Shown: positions 10,671-22,723, counted from the first letter of the stretch. The stretch: 64,000 nucleotides of DNA from Craspedostauros australis (GCA_026770025.1 JAMXDE010000026.1:248001-312000); one strand, 5' to 3'. Notes: a model not told the origin generated them from the sequence alone. Translations and numbers: made by a program.

Positions 10671-12317
10671 TTACTTCTGCACACCCATCTCCTCGTCACT
10701 CTCGGCGGCACTGTCGTTCTCCTCCTGGTTCAGCTTGTTCATGGCAGCAGTCTCCATGCGAAGGGCAGATTCGAAGATGCGGGCCTCGTCGTCGTTGCTG
10801 CACGAGTTGATCTCCTCGCGGAGTCCCTCGATGTTGGACTGGATGCGCTCGCGACGGACGGCGTAAGACTCTTTCTGTGTGGCGAGGGCCTTCTGGAGCT
10901 CGAGGTACTCGCGTGGGATGGCGGTGGAACCGGCCTCGCCGACAAGCACATTGGTTCCAAGGTGCATGTTGCGGTTGCTCTGGTGGTCTGGCTTCATGCC
11001 GGCGGCACGCTCCTCTGGGGTGCCAATGTACACCTCATCGAGCTGGAAGCCGGAGACGGCCTTGTGAATGGAAGCAAGGACCCAGGCTCCAGAGCAGATA
11101 CCGGTGGCTTCCAACAACAGACAGAACTGGAGGAAGATGTAGACGATTGGGTTGGAAAGGAAGGCGATTGGGAAGACGGATGCGACCAGCTGCCATGTGA
11201 TGGAGGCGATGATGGTGGTGATGAGGGCTCCGAGAAGTCCGGTGTTGAAGAATTCCTGGGTGCTGTCGGAGACTCCGAAGATGTTCTCGCCGGTTCCGAC
11301 CTCGACATCAAGAGTGGTGACACGGGCGATGATGAAGAAGCACATGGTCACGCAGATCTGACGTCCGATCATGAATCCTGGGAGGTTGCGTCCGTCACCG
11401 CGGAAGAGGAGCTCGCAGGTCTTGCGTGCCATTGGGTGGTCTCCACGGTCCTCCTTTGGAAGCTTGGCGACGGCGAAGAAGGCGATCTGCATACCCTCGA
11501 GCATACCGACGATGGACATGAAGAGGAAGAAGAGGATGACGGCGACTCCGTTTGGCACTCCGGCCCACATGGTGGTCTTTCCATCGAAGAGGGCGACGAG
11601 GGTGACGGCCATGGCGTAGCACAGGATGGCGAGGGAGATGAGGATGCGGCCCCAGTAGAAGAGGTTCTGGGCACCGTCGCGTGGTGGTTCCTTCGACTCG
11701 ATTTCCTTGCCGGATGCCCAGACGAAGAACATCTGGACGAGGTAGCACGAATGCAGAAGTCCGGAGAACTCGATGGCGAGGGCGACGTAGAGGGTGAAGA
11801 CGGCGAAGAAGTTGTTGATGTAGTCAAGCATGCAGAGGGAGGCGTTGACTTGGGAGTTGAGCTGTCCGGCTTGAGCGGTCATGAGGATCATGGCGGCTCC
11901 GGATCCGAGGAAGATCTGGATGATGATGTCTGGGAGTCCGAAGACTTCGGCATCGGCAAGCGGGGCACCGCACTGGTTGATAGTGAAGACCATGAGGAGG
12001 ACCATGAACTGACGTCCCATGAGGTAGCGGTCGAGGTTGTCACCCTTGTGGGCGAGGGAGGTGCACTGGTGGGCGGTTGGGTGGGATTCGACGTAGAGGT
12101 CGCGGTCGACTGGCGGGAGACCGACGAGGGAACCCTGTCCTCCCTCCACCATGTTGAGCCAGACAAGGGCCGTGATCATGATGACGACGGCGACCACTGG
12201 GTGGACCTCGGACGAGACCTTGGTCTGCTCATTGAAGATGAGTCCGCAGACGATGGTGATCGAGAAGATGAGGAGTCCGGTGGAGTACACCGACTTGATG
12301 AGCTGAATGGGATCCAT
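10671..12317 (-). CDS. SIT: Silicon transporter (SIT)
   Basis: A single exon of 548 residues, the length usual for diatom SITs, which carry silicic acid across the plasma membrane for cell-wall building. Two EGxQ/GRQ pairs mark the internal duplication of the family: EGGQ at residues 58-61 with GRQ at 101-103, and EGMQ at 274-277 with GRQ at 318-320. A CMLD motif is at 162-165, in the loop where it is described in pennate SITs. About ten hydrophobic segments are visible. The last ~90 residues form a charged Gln/Glu/Arg-rich coiled-coil tail ending in an acidic SAAESDEEMG stretch. The start at 12317 is the first ATG of the alignable protein; 31 open codons upstream have no alignable content. 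Codon use is strongly biased, which leaves a long antisense frame open. This gene is the main evidence that the organism is a diatom. Confidence 0.96.
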   Translation of the reverse strand: MDPIQLIKSVYSTGLLIFSITIVCGLIFNEQTKVSSEVHPVVAVVIMITALVWLNMVEGGQGSLVGLPPVDRDLYVESHPTAHQCTSLAHKGDNLDRYLMGRQFMVLLMVFTINQCGAPLADAEVFGLPDIIIQIFLGSGAAMILMTAQAGQLNSQVNASLCMLDYINNFFAVFTLYVALAIEFSGLLHSCYLVQMFFVWASGKEIESKEPPRDGAQNLFYWGRILISLAILCYAMAVTLVALFDGKTTMWAGVPNGVAVILFFLFMSIVGMLEGMQIAFFAVAKLPKEDRGDHPMARKTCELLFRGDGRNLPGFMIGRQICVTMCFFIIARVTTLDVEVGTGENIFGVSDSTQEFFNTGLLGALITTIIASITWQLVASVFPIAFLSNPIVYIFLQFCLLLEATGICSGAWVLASIHKAVSGFQLDEVYIGTPEERAAGMKPDHQSNRNMHLGTNVLVGEAGSTAIPREYLELQKALATQKESYAVRRERIQSNIEGLREEINSCSNDDEARIFESALRMETAAMNKLNQEENDSAAESDEEMGVQK

Positions 12318-13461
12318 CTTGCTTGTTGTTGGGTTGCTTGTTGATACTCTGGTTGTTGCTGTGATTGAGCGTTGCAGAGATTGCAAGATCTGAGATTGTG
12401 AGCACAACAATTTCAGGTCCGATAGATGTTGCGAAGTTGCCTGTTGTTGCCGGTGGCTGTCTGGTATGTCTCTGTATTAGTACGTGATGCTGGTTGTTCC
12501 CACATTTTCCTGGTCGCTTCTGCTTCTGCTTGACTTGCCATTCCTTTGCTTTTGTTTGTACTTGTTGTTTGATTTTCGAAAAGATGAGTGAAGCAGGCTC
12601 GTAGTCCGCAAAATGGAATCGGTGACGGCTGGCGTCAGCGTCGCGTCGGTCATATTTGGATGTAACATTCATTTGGTAATAAATGTTGATACAAAACTTA
12701 ACGTCAATTAACCATCATGCCGAAACGCGATGGCGTGTGAACACCATTGTTTCGAACTCGAACGGACAAATCAGAGCCGACACACATTCGTTCGAGCTGA
12801 AAGCGCGTCGAGTCCTGGGCGTGACTGATGCCGCAACCAACAGAAGCAAGCTAGAGAATATCGGAACATACCCTCTAGTACAAGGTACATAGTCTAGAGA
12901 GCACTCCACTCCACTCCAGCCTGCCTGCCTGCCTGCCTGCTTACCTACCTACCTGCCTGCTTACCTACCTACCTACCGAAGGCGACATCTGGTTTGAACT
13001 TTGAAGGTCGCTGCGCCATGGGCGAAAACAAGGTTGCTTCGATCAAACCAAACTACTCCGCTGTCCTCTACTCCGCTCGCAATTGTTGCGCTCGCTCGTA
13101 TGGCCATGGTACAGTCGCCCATCGTTGGTGTGTGCTCGGCTCTGCGTGCGTAGCTCGTACTACGTGGCATATGGTACGATCTACGAGTGCTTCTAACAAA
13201 CGGCGCATCATGGCTTCTTGTCGAGTTTCTTCCACCAAGCGGCACGGACTCTCTCCGCTCGCACCATGACCTCGATCAACAACTCTCACAAGTACAAATG
13301 CAAATGCAAGTACAGGTATGAATGAGATCTCTGGGTAGATTGATGATCGTTCACTTCCATGAATTAAGTACCGACTATATTATGGTATTCCAAGTTTGAT
13401 GCCGACATGACCATTCGCAAGTATGGCTTTCGCATCGACAAGGTGCGCAAAGGTTGACAGC
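12318..13461. other. Intergenic stretch between SIT and a secreted-protein gene
   Basis: The SIT promoter and leader should lie in 12318-12700; no clear TATA box or operator is evident. A CCTG/CCTA array lies at 12916-12976. From about 13390 the sequence matches the region just after the second secreted-protein gene (about 25090), so it belongs to the duplicated block. Confidence 0.5.
12916..12976. repeat. Tetranucleotide array (CCTG/CCTA)n
   Basis: About 15 copies of CCTG or CCTA-type units with two TTAC interruptions. Noncoding microsatellite. Confidence 0.9.
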
Positions 13462-15010
13462 TCAACCATCGAAGCAGCCGGGTGGGGTTGGGCAGATGGA
13501 TGGGTCGGCGCTCAAAATGCCATCCCTGTTGGCTCTGGCATATTCGACGACCCTCTTCGCATTCACCACGTCCCCATCCATGTCAGCAAGCGTTGCGCCG
13601 ACGATGACACCGCAGGTGCCACGCGCTCCGGATGCACGCGGCTGCTCCAACAAGTCACAGAAGGTATCAAAATAGAGCGTACCCTTCATGTGAGCAAAAA
13701 AGTATCCCTCCAACGCATGGCGGATGACTTCACGTTCGGTAATACGGAAATCGGTGTCGATTGGCGTTTCCGGAGCCAACCCGGGAGGATTTGCACTGGA
13801 AACTGGTTCAACAACGGTCATGAAGAATAAGGGGAAGAGATTGACGATGACCCTCTCCAGGAAGAAGGTTGATGCGAGATCCATTTCTGCCAACCTATCC
13901 ATGAAACCGTCTCCAAGACTGATGGAAGCGATGGGGTATTGCTGGAAGCTCCTGGCGCCGGATGGATCGATAACTGGCTCGCCAATCGTCCCTGCGTCGG
14001 TCAGTAACCCAGCACCAGACGAGGCGGGCGTGAGCAGAGGGTTGTCGAAACCACCTGGCAGCCCCAGCTGGATCCCTGCCTGCAGCTGCTGGATGAGTTC
14101 GTCGGTGACGGTTGGAGAATTGGCGAAGGCTGCCTTCAGCAAGGCTGTATTTGCCAGAATTTGTCCCTTCAAACCTTGCATTTGGATCCTTGCCAGTTGC
14201 GTCTTGTCGATGGCAGGATCAAGCGACCAAAACTCGATGAGCTTCTTGAGTGTATCGCAAGACGTCTCAGTGAATTCTCCGTTTCGTCCGATCCCTGGAT
14301 TGCCGTCCACGCAGGCATCGACACCAACAATCGCGTCCAGTGAGTTGGCAAGCGTGGTGTCCGTACCACCGACAGGAATGGCAGAGACTCCAGCCAGTTG
14401 CTCGATGAGTTCCCTGCTTTGAATTTGACCGAGTTGCTCGTAGTACCAAGCAGAGCTGCTGCGCCTCCATGCCTCCGGGTCAGCCCCTGGTTGATTGGGC
14501 GGGAATTCTCCTTTCTTGGAGCCCTTGGATTGGGAGCCGCCGCTGGCACCCTTGAGGTTGCGGGTCTTCTGCATCATCACTTCGACTTCTATTGTGGTGG
14601 GGGAAGCGGGAGGAGGATACACATTGAGAGTTGCGATGGACAATGGACGATGCAGACGCATGTCGGTGCAAACGGAGATGTGAGTTGGATGATCATCCAC
14701 GCAGTTGTTGGGCACATGCAGTCTTCAGCAGGCCTGGAGCATCTCGTGATGCTTTACGTACCATCGCCCAAGGTGAACCCCATGACGGAGCTCATGATCG
14801 AGAGGAACAGAGTTGCTTTGCCGAAGGAAACCATGATGAAGATCGGATGCTTGAGTCAGAGTAGGAAGAATAGGGAATTGGTTTGTGAGTGCTGCTGGTT
14901 GCTGGCCGCTGTGTGTTGCTCGTTGCTTTGGTTGTCAGCGAATGCTTTTTGTGAGGACGAGGAGTGAGTTGCCATGAGTAAACACCATCCATGAAGAAGC
15001 GCGAGAAGAG
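13390..15010. repeat. Duplicated block, copy A
   Basis: Everything from about 70 bases past the stop codon of the minus-strand gene here to about 175 bases upstream of its start codon has a counterpart at about 25090-26695. The matches include the 3' flank (GCCGACATG-CCATTCG), both exons, the position of the intron, and an upstream block with AATGCTTTTTGTGAGGA and GAGTAAACACCATCCA. The limits are by eye. Confidence 0.8.
13462..14834 (-). CDS. Secreted six-cysteine protein, paralogue A (unknown family)
   Basis: Two exons: 14762-14834 and 13462-14588. The intron has 173 bp, GT-AG and phase 1. The product has 399 residues. Exon 1 encodes a signal peptide of about 20 residues (basic start, core LFLSIMSSVMGF) and stops just past it. 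Calling the gene only from the long exon would give a false N-terminus and miss secretion. The mature part has MMQKTRNLKG, then a GNPGIGRNGEFTE motif, a DTLKKLIEFWSLDP helix, an LPGGFDNPLL motif and a C-terminal CPTPPGCFD. Six Cys are shared with the copy at 25161, two of them in the last dozen residues, which suggests three disulfides. I recognise no enzyme family. RNG recalls haem peroxidase family 2, but the proximal-Cys motif is absent. Destination (cell wall, vacuole or medium) is unknown. Confidence 0.85.
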
Positions 15011-16498
15011 TATCCTTATCGGCAGAGTGCTCTGCTGTTGTTTGTCCTGGTCACGCCAAAACCCGCGGTGTGTGCAGATCATGGTGTTGGAAAGTTGGGC
15101 TTACGTGAGCGGAGAGGATGAAATGCACGCTGCGCGTGTGGCGACTGCGCCCGATCGGATGATGGCGAACCTGCCCGAGCGATTTTTGTTTCAGGCGAGG
15201 GCATCGTGTATCGCAAGCAAGCAGGGATGTTGTGGTGTGTGTTTTCGTCGAGGATGTGATCCTGTGCCTCTTTTGCTCCCGTCGTTGATGCAACAGTTCC
15301 AGTGGCGAGGCTGGCCCTGCACTGACGCAAGTGCTATACCAGTACCAGTGGTGTCAATGCATGGCCAGCAGGACAGCAGGGGACCGAAGCAACGAAGGCT
15401 CGCGCTCATCGATGCGACAACCCGCGAAGAAGTTCCTTCGCGCCCCACGAGTCAGAAGATGGCGAAAGGGAGCCAACGGAAATCGGAGTGCGCCAAAAGA
15501 CTCCATTAATGGTTGCCCGCAGAGTGTTGTGCGACACAAGGAACACCGAGAGGGGGATGTTGCAAGAGTGGAGAACTGGCACCCTCCTCTTATTTGTGGC
15601 GACGATCTCGAAAAGACCAGCAAAGAAATCAAAGCAAAAAGTGAGCACAGAGGTTCCAGTGACGAGGTACAGAGACACCCGCCAGACACAACAACGTGAA
15701 GTGACGATGTCTACACTTTCCCCGAGCTCGCCTTCTTCCATAGTAAGGTTCGGTACCTTGGGCTATAATAGTACTACTCCGCTCGTACGAGTGTGCTGTG
15801 GGACATGAGTTGGGACTGTCATTAACGGTGAAGGGTTAAGTTGGAAGCTGCGGTAAACCCTGTTCCTGTTATTCCCAATGCTCCTTCCCGAGTGCTGCAC
15901 GCTCGCAACCACGTCATCAACAGACTCTTTTTTGTCTTTGTGGGTGTGTCGCAACACCACACCAACATGTGACGTCATTTCTCTGAGTTGCTCAATGAGA
16001 TACCTCCATCCCAGTATCAGATATTCGTTCATTTTGTCTCCTTTCTGTTCGCGGCGATCATGTGGGCAAATACGAGCTTCGTGCGCATACTACAGGCTGG
16101 CTCGTCGCGTGCACGAGTCATCTTTTTTGGGAGTACCCTGCTGCGCATCATGATCGCCAACACAGCATTATTATCTGCACTGCAATAGAATACACGACTG
16201 CTTACCGCCACTATCAAGGTGCTCGATCTTACAGGGTTCGCCACATTCTAGTTGCGTTCACCCAACGCTCTTGTATGCATCAAAGTTGTGTATGCTGTGT
16301 GTTGCACACTGGAACTTGCTCGTTTCGTTTTGACTTGTTGTTGTCAACGTCTCTGTGATGCACCTTACCAATTCCTCAGTGTGTAGCTTTGAATGAGAGC
16401 CTTCCATGTACTTGTTTGTTGAGGTTTTGTGTACATGTTTGTATGCATCACTCACTCTCAGTGCAATGGCGCAAACAAGTGGAAAAATCATCCACGAC
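14835..16498. other. Gene-poor stretch upstream of paralogue A, left flank of the copia element
   Basis: The first ~175 bases are the duplicated promoter-side block shared with 26515-26695. The rest has short overlapping frames (longest 172 codons, plus, from 14991) with no recognisable domain. The segment ends at the left LTR of the retrotransposon. Confidence 0.5.
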
Positions 16499-17280
16499 TG
16501 TAGGAATGTGCAAATGTGTATGTACATCACTCACCCATTGTTCTCTTATACTCATCTATGGATGGTACAACTACATTCGTGTCGTGAGTGAACTGTGATT
16601 GAACGAAATCACATCACCAAATCGAACACATGAAAACGAGCAGAATTTCTGGAGGAAATTTGCAATCAACGATTTCTGAGAGTATCAGGAACATCGTCCG
16701 TCCATCCATCAAAGGAAATGCATGGCATCAAGTGAAGCTCAATGTATTTCCCAACTAAACCTCAAATGACAATATCCTCACCAGACCATCGCATCATTGA
16801 TGGAACATGGAATCAGAAGGACTGTGGAAGGTGACAGCTGACGTTGACAAGATGTCATCATGTCACCATGTCGACATCTGTCTCCACATCAGATCGAGAA
16901 GGTGAAGATTTGATGACCAAGGGACATTGAGATCGTGGATATGCAAGGAGGAGTTCGGATGAGATGTTGGAAACTGCACACAAAGTAGTAGGCCAGTAGA
17001 GGATGAGACAACTGAATACGTATCAAATACGGAGCACGTATCGAGTACAGAATATTGTGTAGAACCAACACGCAAGAAAGAGAGAGAGAGAGAAAACGAG
17101 CAATCGTAAAAGATCACCTTGCATGCTGACTCATAGTCAGGAGACTCCAAGACAGAATTGGAATAGCAACATAATGAACCAGCAAACAGAATCGCAACTA
17201 CCACCACCACCACCACCACCACCACCACCAACACTGTCATTCACAGTCGCAAGAGTATCCATGAGCGGAACTTGCCAACA
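16499..17280 (+). repeat. Left LTR of the copia element
   Basis: Starts TGTAGG and ends CTTGCCAACA, matching the end of the right LTR (GAGCGGAACTTGCCAACA in both). Shared internal blocks include GAGCAGAATTTCTGGAGGA and CATCTGTCTCCA. It carries a private (ACC)n run at about 17198-17231. Divergence from the right LTR is high, so the insertion is old. Confidence 0.85.
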
Positions 17281-18507
17281 TGTTTATAAACGATAGATCA
17301 GTGCGAGCCCGCGGCTCGGATTGTGAAGTACATGACAACAAGGCCGTACCAGCGTGGCTCAGCGATGAGCCAATCATCCACAAAGTCAATCCACATTGTG
17401 AAGTCAGCTATGAGTACTGCTTCAACGAGAATGACATCATCAATCCATCCGGCGACGCAGCTGAAATGGGAACCGAGGCCATCGATATCAAGATAGAAGC
17501 TGCCAAGAATGCAAACGACGCAGACCCCAACAAGAACGAAGACGTCTCCAACGACGAGATGAACAGCAGCGAGGAACAACAGAACGGGCATCTTCGATGA
17601 AGATAGCAGCGATGAATCAGAAAATGGATTCAACCCCGACGAGCGAGTCGCCTACCCAGCCGACGCCGCATTCGCACCGACTGCAGAGTTCAGAGGAACA
17701 AGAGTGATATACAGACTTGACATAACACCACGGGCCCCAGCAACAGCAGAGATCATGCAATGGCAGCTCATCCACGACGCTGTGATGACAGCAGGCATGC
17801 ATCTGTACCCAGACGATGCCAATGCGGGAGAGCGACACCTATGGGTGTGCGCGACAGCTACGATACTGTCCAAGAGCTTCCAATCAATCGAAGAGATTCT
17901 TGCCAACGGATCGGTCATCAACCGATTGTTGGGGGAATACAACAACGATTCAATTCCTGACATGGCCATGCACTACATCCTTGGAGGATGTATGCAGGTA
18001 CTCCTGCGCGAGCAACCACGAGTCACGTCATACGATCCGGTGACAGGAACTCATCAAGAAGACATGACCCCATCAGCGGTCAGAGAACCATTATTCGACC
18101 GCGTGAACCACGGCATGGACGACGGGAACGAGGATGCCAACGATGAAGACTACAATGATGACATAGCAGCGGCTGCCATGGAGCAGCTCCACGAGCTGAG
18201 CACCAAGCACAAAGACAAGGTCAACAAGGACACCTGGCTTGCTGACAGCGGAGCCTCGTGTCACATCGTGAACCCCGACGCCGTCTTCAACGTGCAGCAC
18301 ATCAAGTCCTTCATACAAGTGGGAGACAGCACGAAACTGGACTCTCCCACGATGGGATCCATTCGCTTGAAGGTCAAGCAACTAGACAAAACAAGTCACA
18401 TCATCCGACTTGACCATGTGAAGTACACGCCCAAGATATCAGTGAGCCTATTCTCAACAACAAGGCACTGTACAATGGCTACCAGATTGGGAACGACGAC
18501 ATTCTGA
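17280..18507 (+). pseudogene. Copia gag-like region and aspartic protease (frameshifted)
   Basis: An ATG at the LTR edge (17280) opens a 106-codon frame that stops at 17600. Acidic gag-like sequence continues in another frame from about 17587 to 18507. The protease signature WLADSGASCHIV lies near 18235-18270, with the catalytic Asp in DSG. This frame ends in TGA at 18505-18507, while related pol sequence has already resumed in a different frame from about 18460. One frameshift therefore lies inside each boundary. No CCHC zinc knuckle is evident. Confidence 0.8.
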
Positions 18508-21500
18508 TGGACATCATCAACAGATCCGGAAAGAAGATCATCTTCGACCGCGTCTTCCCCACATCCAACGGATTCATCACGGGAGTGCAGATGTATCCCA
18601 TCATGCCAACAGAGGATGACAAGGCTTCCACAGCCATCGTGAAGAGCCCATCCAAGGAGGTGAGCACAGCAAGCTTGCATCGAATGCTTGGTCACACGCC
18701 ACTCGAGACCATGAAGCCGACAGCTGCTCAATACGGATGGAAAATCATTGGCGAGATGCTGGTGTGTCGCGACTGCGTGATCGCAAATGCGAGAGTGGAA
18801 AACATCCCAAAGGCCAGAATCCCACGAGCGTCCCGCCGCGGCGAATTCTTCTTCATTGGCATCAGTTACACTAAACATATAAGCTTCGGAGATAAACGTT
18901 ATCTGACTCTGATCATGGACAGCTGCAGTGACTACTGCTGGAGCTTCTTGAAGAACAAGAGTGACCAGCCCGGATACATCAAGCGATTCGTCCAGACAAT
19001 CAAATCACACACAGGTGATCAACAAATCATCTTCCGAGGAGACAACAGCGGAGAGAACAAGGCCACACAAGATACTCTCATCGAGGCTGGACTGAATGCG
19101 AAATTCGAGCTCACGGCGTCCAACACGCCACAACAGAACGGTAGAGTCGAGCGCAAGTTTGCGTATCTCTACACCAAAATCCGCTCCATGCTCAACGGAG
19201 CACAACTCGACAAAGAGTATAGGCATAGCCTGTGGGCAGCAGCTGCGAGCACTGCCACCGCCATCACCAACATCACCGTAGCGAAGAATCAGAAAGAGTC
19301 ACCACATCGACGATTCTTTGGCAGCGATCTACCATATGCGGATGCACTCCGCACATTCGGAGAGGTGGGTGTTGTGAAGACTACCTACGGTGGGATCACC
19401 GCCAAGCTCAAGAATAGAGGAGAGGTGATGGTGTTCATTGGATATGCACACCAACACACATCAGGAGTCTACAACATGTACAGACCATCAACCAAATCGT
19501 TGGTCTGTTCTCGCGACATCAAGTGGCTCAACCAATCATACGGACAGTTCCGTGGCTGGGCACCAGCACCGAACATATCCAGCAAAGCAGGAACAACGGA
19601 CGCAGACGGCTTCACAACCATCGGACGGAAGGGAGCAATGCCAAGAACGGCAATGCGTCGAACATCAGAAGCGAAGAGAGTATCTTTCGCTGACACCAAC
19701 AGATACTACATCCTATCGGACAGTGATGACGAGGATGATGAGGACGATGGAGCAGTAACTCAACTAATCCATAACGACGAGGAAGATCGGAGCGAATCCA
19801 ATCATGAGGATGACGAGACCGCACTATCCGGCAACGAAGCCGACGATGACACAGGCGTCACTCCTCCAAACACACCAGCGAGATCTACACATGACACACC
19901 ATTGAGATCTCCACCAAGCAAACCAAGCAAGCGTGACATAGCTAGAAAGGAGAGAATCCGACGTCACAAAGCACGAGGCAGGAAGGGAGAAGCTAACCTC
20001 AAGCCAACTACAGGGAAGAGCATTCCCAGAGCTCTGTGTGAGCTCGCAGACTTCAATGAACGAGGTCGAAAGGAAGAGGGTTATGAGAGCGATCCATCAT
20101 CCGATGAGGCGAGTGACGAACTCAGCGATGAAATGATTGACGATTCCAACAACGAAACTACAGATGACGAAGAAATCGTAGACAAAGAAGAAGAGATCGA
20201 GATCACTCACCATATCACAACAGGACTATACGGGATGAACGCAATCATCACCCAAGCACCAGCGATCGACATCGGACTGTCGATGCAGGACGAGAACAAG
20301 GAACCAGAAAAGCACATCGAACCAACGACATTCGATGGAGCCTTCAATCACCCAGATCCCATCCATCGAAAGGGATATCGAGCAGCCATCAAGAAGGAGT
20401 TCGACTCCATGGATACACGAAAGGTGTACAGCAAGATCAAACGAGACGCCATCCCACACGGCCGCAGATGCTGCAAGTGCAAATGGGTCTTCAAGCTGAA
20501 GCGTGACGGCACACATCGAGCGCGGCTCGTTGCATGTGGCTATTCACAAGTCGCAGGAGTGGACTTCCAAGAGCATTACTCACCCGTCATCCATGACGTG
20601 ACCTATCGGGTCATGATGGTGATCATGCTGATCAAGAAGATGGACTGCGCACTCGTCAATGTCGTAATGGCATTCCTACATGGTGACCTCGACAAGGAGA
20701 TCTACATGAACTGTCCCAACGGGATGGATCATCAACCAGACGAAGCCCTGACCCTACACAAGCCAATCTACGGACTTGTGCAGAGCGCCAGGCAATGGTT
20801 CAAGATGTTGGTATCGACCCTCAAGAATATCAACTTCGAACAGAGCGCAGCAGACCCGTACCCGTTCTACAGGAAGACGAACGAAGGAAGCATGATCGTG
20901 GCCATTTACATGGACGATTGCTTCTGCTGCGGAGACTCCAAGGCATTGGAGACATTCCTGAAGGACATCCAAGGCAGCAAGTTCAAGGTGACAATCGAGC
21001 GCGGACTCGGAGACTACCTCAGCTGCAACATCGAACTGAACCATGACAAGACCAGAGCGAAATTGCGTCAACCACATCTCATCCGACACCTCATCGAAGA
21101 ATTCGGAACCAAGGTTGAGAAGATGCAATGCTACGCAACACCAGGAACCCCGGGTCAAATCATCGTACGACCATCCGAAGACAACGGACTGCAGAAGGTC
21201 GGACCGGAAGAACATGCCGAATACCGCCGAGGCGTTGGTATGCTACTCTTCCTCATCAAGCACTCGTGACCAGATATCGCGAACCCTGTGAGGGAACTCT
21301 CCAAGGTATTGATCGGGCCCACCAAGGCCGCAATGAAGGAGATGTATCGGATCATCAAGTATGTGATCGATACGAAGGAGTATGGATTGAAGATCCATCC
21401 AGTACGTCCAGACGACGACGGCTGGGACATGGAGCTCTTCTGCGATAGCGAATACGCAGGAGACAAGAACACGAGAATCAGCGTAGGAGGGTTCATCCTA

Positions 21501-21905
21501 TACCTGTGCAAGGTACCAATCCTTTGGCGATCCAAGGCACAGAAGGCCGTCACACTTAGCTCATCCGAAGCAGAATACGTTGCCCTTTCCGAAGCGGCAA
21601 AGGAAATCTTCTTCGTCATGCAGCTACTCGAAAGTGTGGGCGTCCCAGTGAAGACACCAATCAAAGTCTGCGTGGACAACATCGGAGCGATCTTCATCGC
21701 CAAGAACCCATCAACATCCCAACAATTGCGGCACATCGATGTGCGCCATCACTACGTGAGGAACATGGTAATCAACAAAACCATCGAAATCATTTTCATC
21801 AAATCCGAGCAGAACACAAGCGACGGATTCACCAAGAACATCAAGGCCGACTTGCAACGTGAACATGAGAAGTCGTACCTTGACACATCGAGAACATTCG
21901 AATGA
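18450..21905 (+). pseudogene. Copia integrase, reverse transcriptase and RNase H (interrupted)
   Basis: The GAG-pre-integrase zinc finger (LHRMLGH, then CRDC) lies near 18670-18775. The integrase core has all three acidic residues: IMDSCSD near 18915, RGDNSGE near 19040, and NGRVERKF near 19140. A long acidic linker fills about 19690-20200. RT has YMDD near 20910, but the earlier motif reads LVNVVMAFLHG (near 20655), with Asn in place of the usual catalytic Asp. A TGA at 21267-21269 sits where Arg (CGA) would fit. RNase H follows with FCDSEYAG, SSSEAEY and VDNIGAI. The stop at 21903 precedes the polypurine tract by 12 bases. Confidence 0.88.
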
Positions 21906-21917
21906 CCGAATGCACAC

Positions 21918-21925
21918 AGGAAGGG
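21918..21925 (+). other. Polypurine tract of the retrotransposon
   Basis: AGGAAGGG immediately precedes the TG that opens the right LTR, the standard position for priming plus-strand DNA synthesis. Confidence 0.7.
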
Positions 21926-22723
21926 TGTCGAGATGTACATGTGAGTATATGTCGAGATGTACGAGTATATGTGCATCGTTCACCTGTTGTTCTCTCATAC
22001 GTACTTGTACGGTACAACTACACGTGTGTCGATAGTATACTGTGAATTGCCAAAATCACATCGCGAATTCGGACACACGAAAATGAGCAGAATTTCTGGA
22101 GGAGATTTGCAATCAGTGATTTCTGAGAGAATTAGAATATCGTCTGTCCATCCATCAATGGTACCAAGAGAATCTCGAGGTACTTCCCAACTCAACCTCA
22201 GATGACGATATCATCTGACAGACTCCTGCATCACCAATGGAACGTGACATCTGGAGAGCAGAAGGACACCTACTGACGTCGACAGGATGTCATCGTGTCA
22301 CCACGTCAACATCTGTCTCCAGGTCAGAGCAGGAGGCAAAGATCCAATGACCGAAGGGCATCAAGATCATGGACACTGAAGATGAACTTCAAATGGCGAG
22401 TACTCATGGAGTAGGAGCCAGTATTGAATGAACGGAGTGTCGAATGCGGAGTACGCATCGAACACGGAGTATCGTGTAGCGCAAGTACATGATGATGAGA
22501 GAGAGAGAGAGTAAAGAGAGAAGAGCGAGAGAGCATCTCGCATACCAACTCATAGTCAGAGACAGAATCTACGAAACAGATTGAAGCGCCGAGAGCATCG
22601 GGCAAGAGAACGAACAGACACCCAGAGGATTGGAGTGCCAACGTACTGAAACAACAAACGAACGACTATCAACCAACACCATCTTCCACGATCGTAGGTT
22701 ACTGTGAGCGGAACTTGCCAACA
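21926..22723 (+). repeat. Right LTR of the copia element
   Basis: Starts TGTCGAGATG directly after the polypurine tract and ends CTTGCCAACA. Co-linear with the left LTR along its length but much diverged. A (GA)n run near 22497-22512 corresponds to a similar run in the left LTR. Confidence 0.87.

Larger units (their letters stand above)
16499..22723 (+). mobile_element. Ty1/copia LTR retrotransposon, decayed
   Basis: A 6.2-kb element with two related LTRs around a 4.6-kb internal region. Protein order is gag-like, protease, integrase, reverse transcriptase, RNase H, which is the copia order (integrase before RT). Diatom genomes are rich in copia elements of the CoDi group; assignment to a CoDi lineage would need a tree. 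The copy is not functional as read: there are frameshifts near 17570-17590 and 18450-18465, a TGA at 21267-21269, and an Asn where the first RT catalytic Asp is expected. I find no zinc knuckle in the gag region. No matching target-site duplication is evident (ACGAC on the left, GGCTT on the right). Confidence 0.93.

Noticed and set aside
10578-12344. 588-codon open frame on the plus strand opposite the silicon transporter
   Set aside because: It is an antisense shadow produced by the strongly biased codon use of SIT; the peptide is a Gly/Glu/Asp/Val-rich artefact with no family.
13462-14588. Haem peroxidase family 2 assignment for the secreted proteins
   Set aside because: Only an RNG triplet is shared; the proximal PCP motif and the distal acid pattern are missing.
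13462-14715. Secreted paralogue read as a single 417-codon exon
   Set aside because: The first 42 codons are not shared with the other copy; a conserved upstream exon with a signal peptide and matching GT-AG sites explains the start.
17560-17600. Programmed gag-pol frameshift in the copia element
   Set aside because: Other lesions (second frameshift, nonsense codon, RT Asn) show decay, and no slippery sequence is evident.
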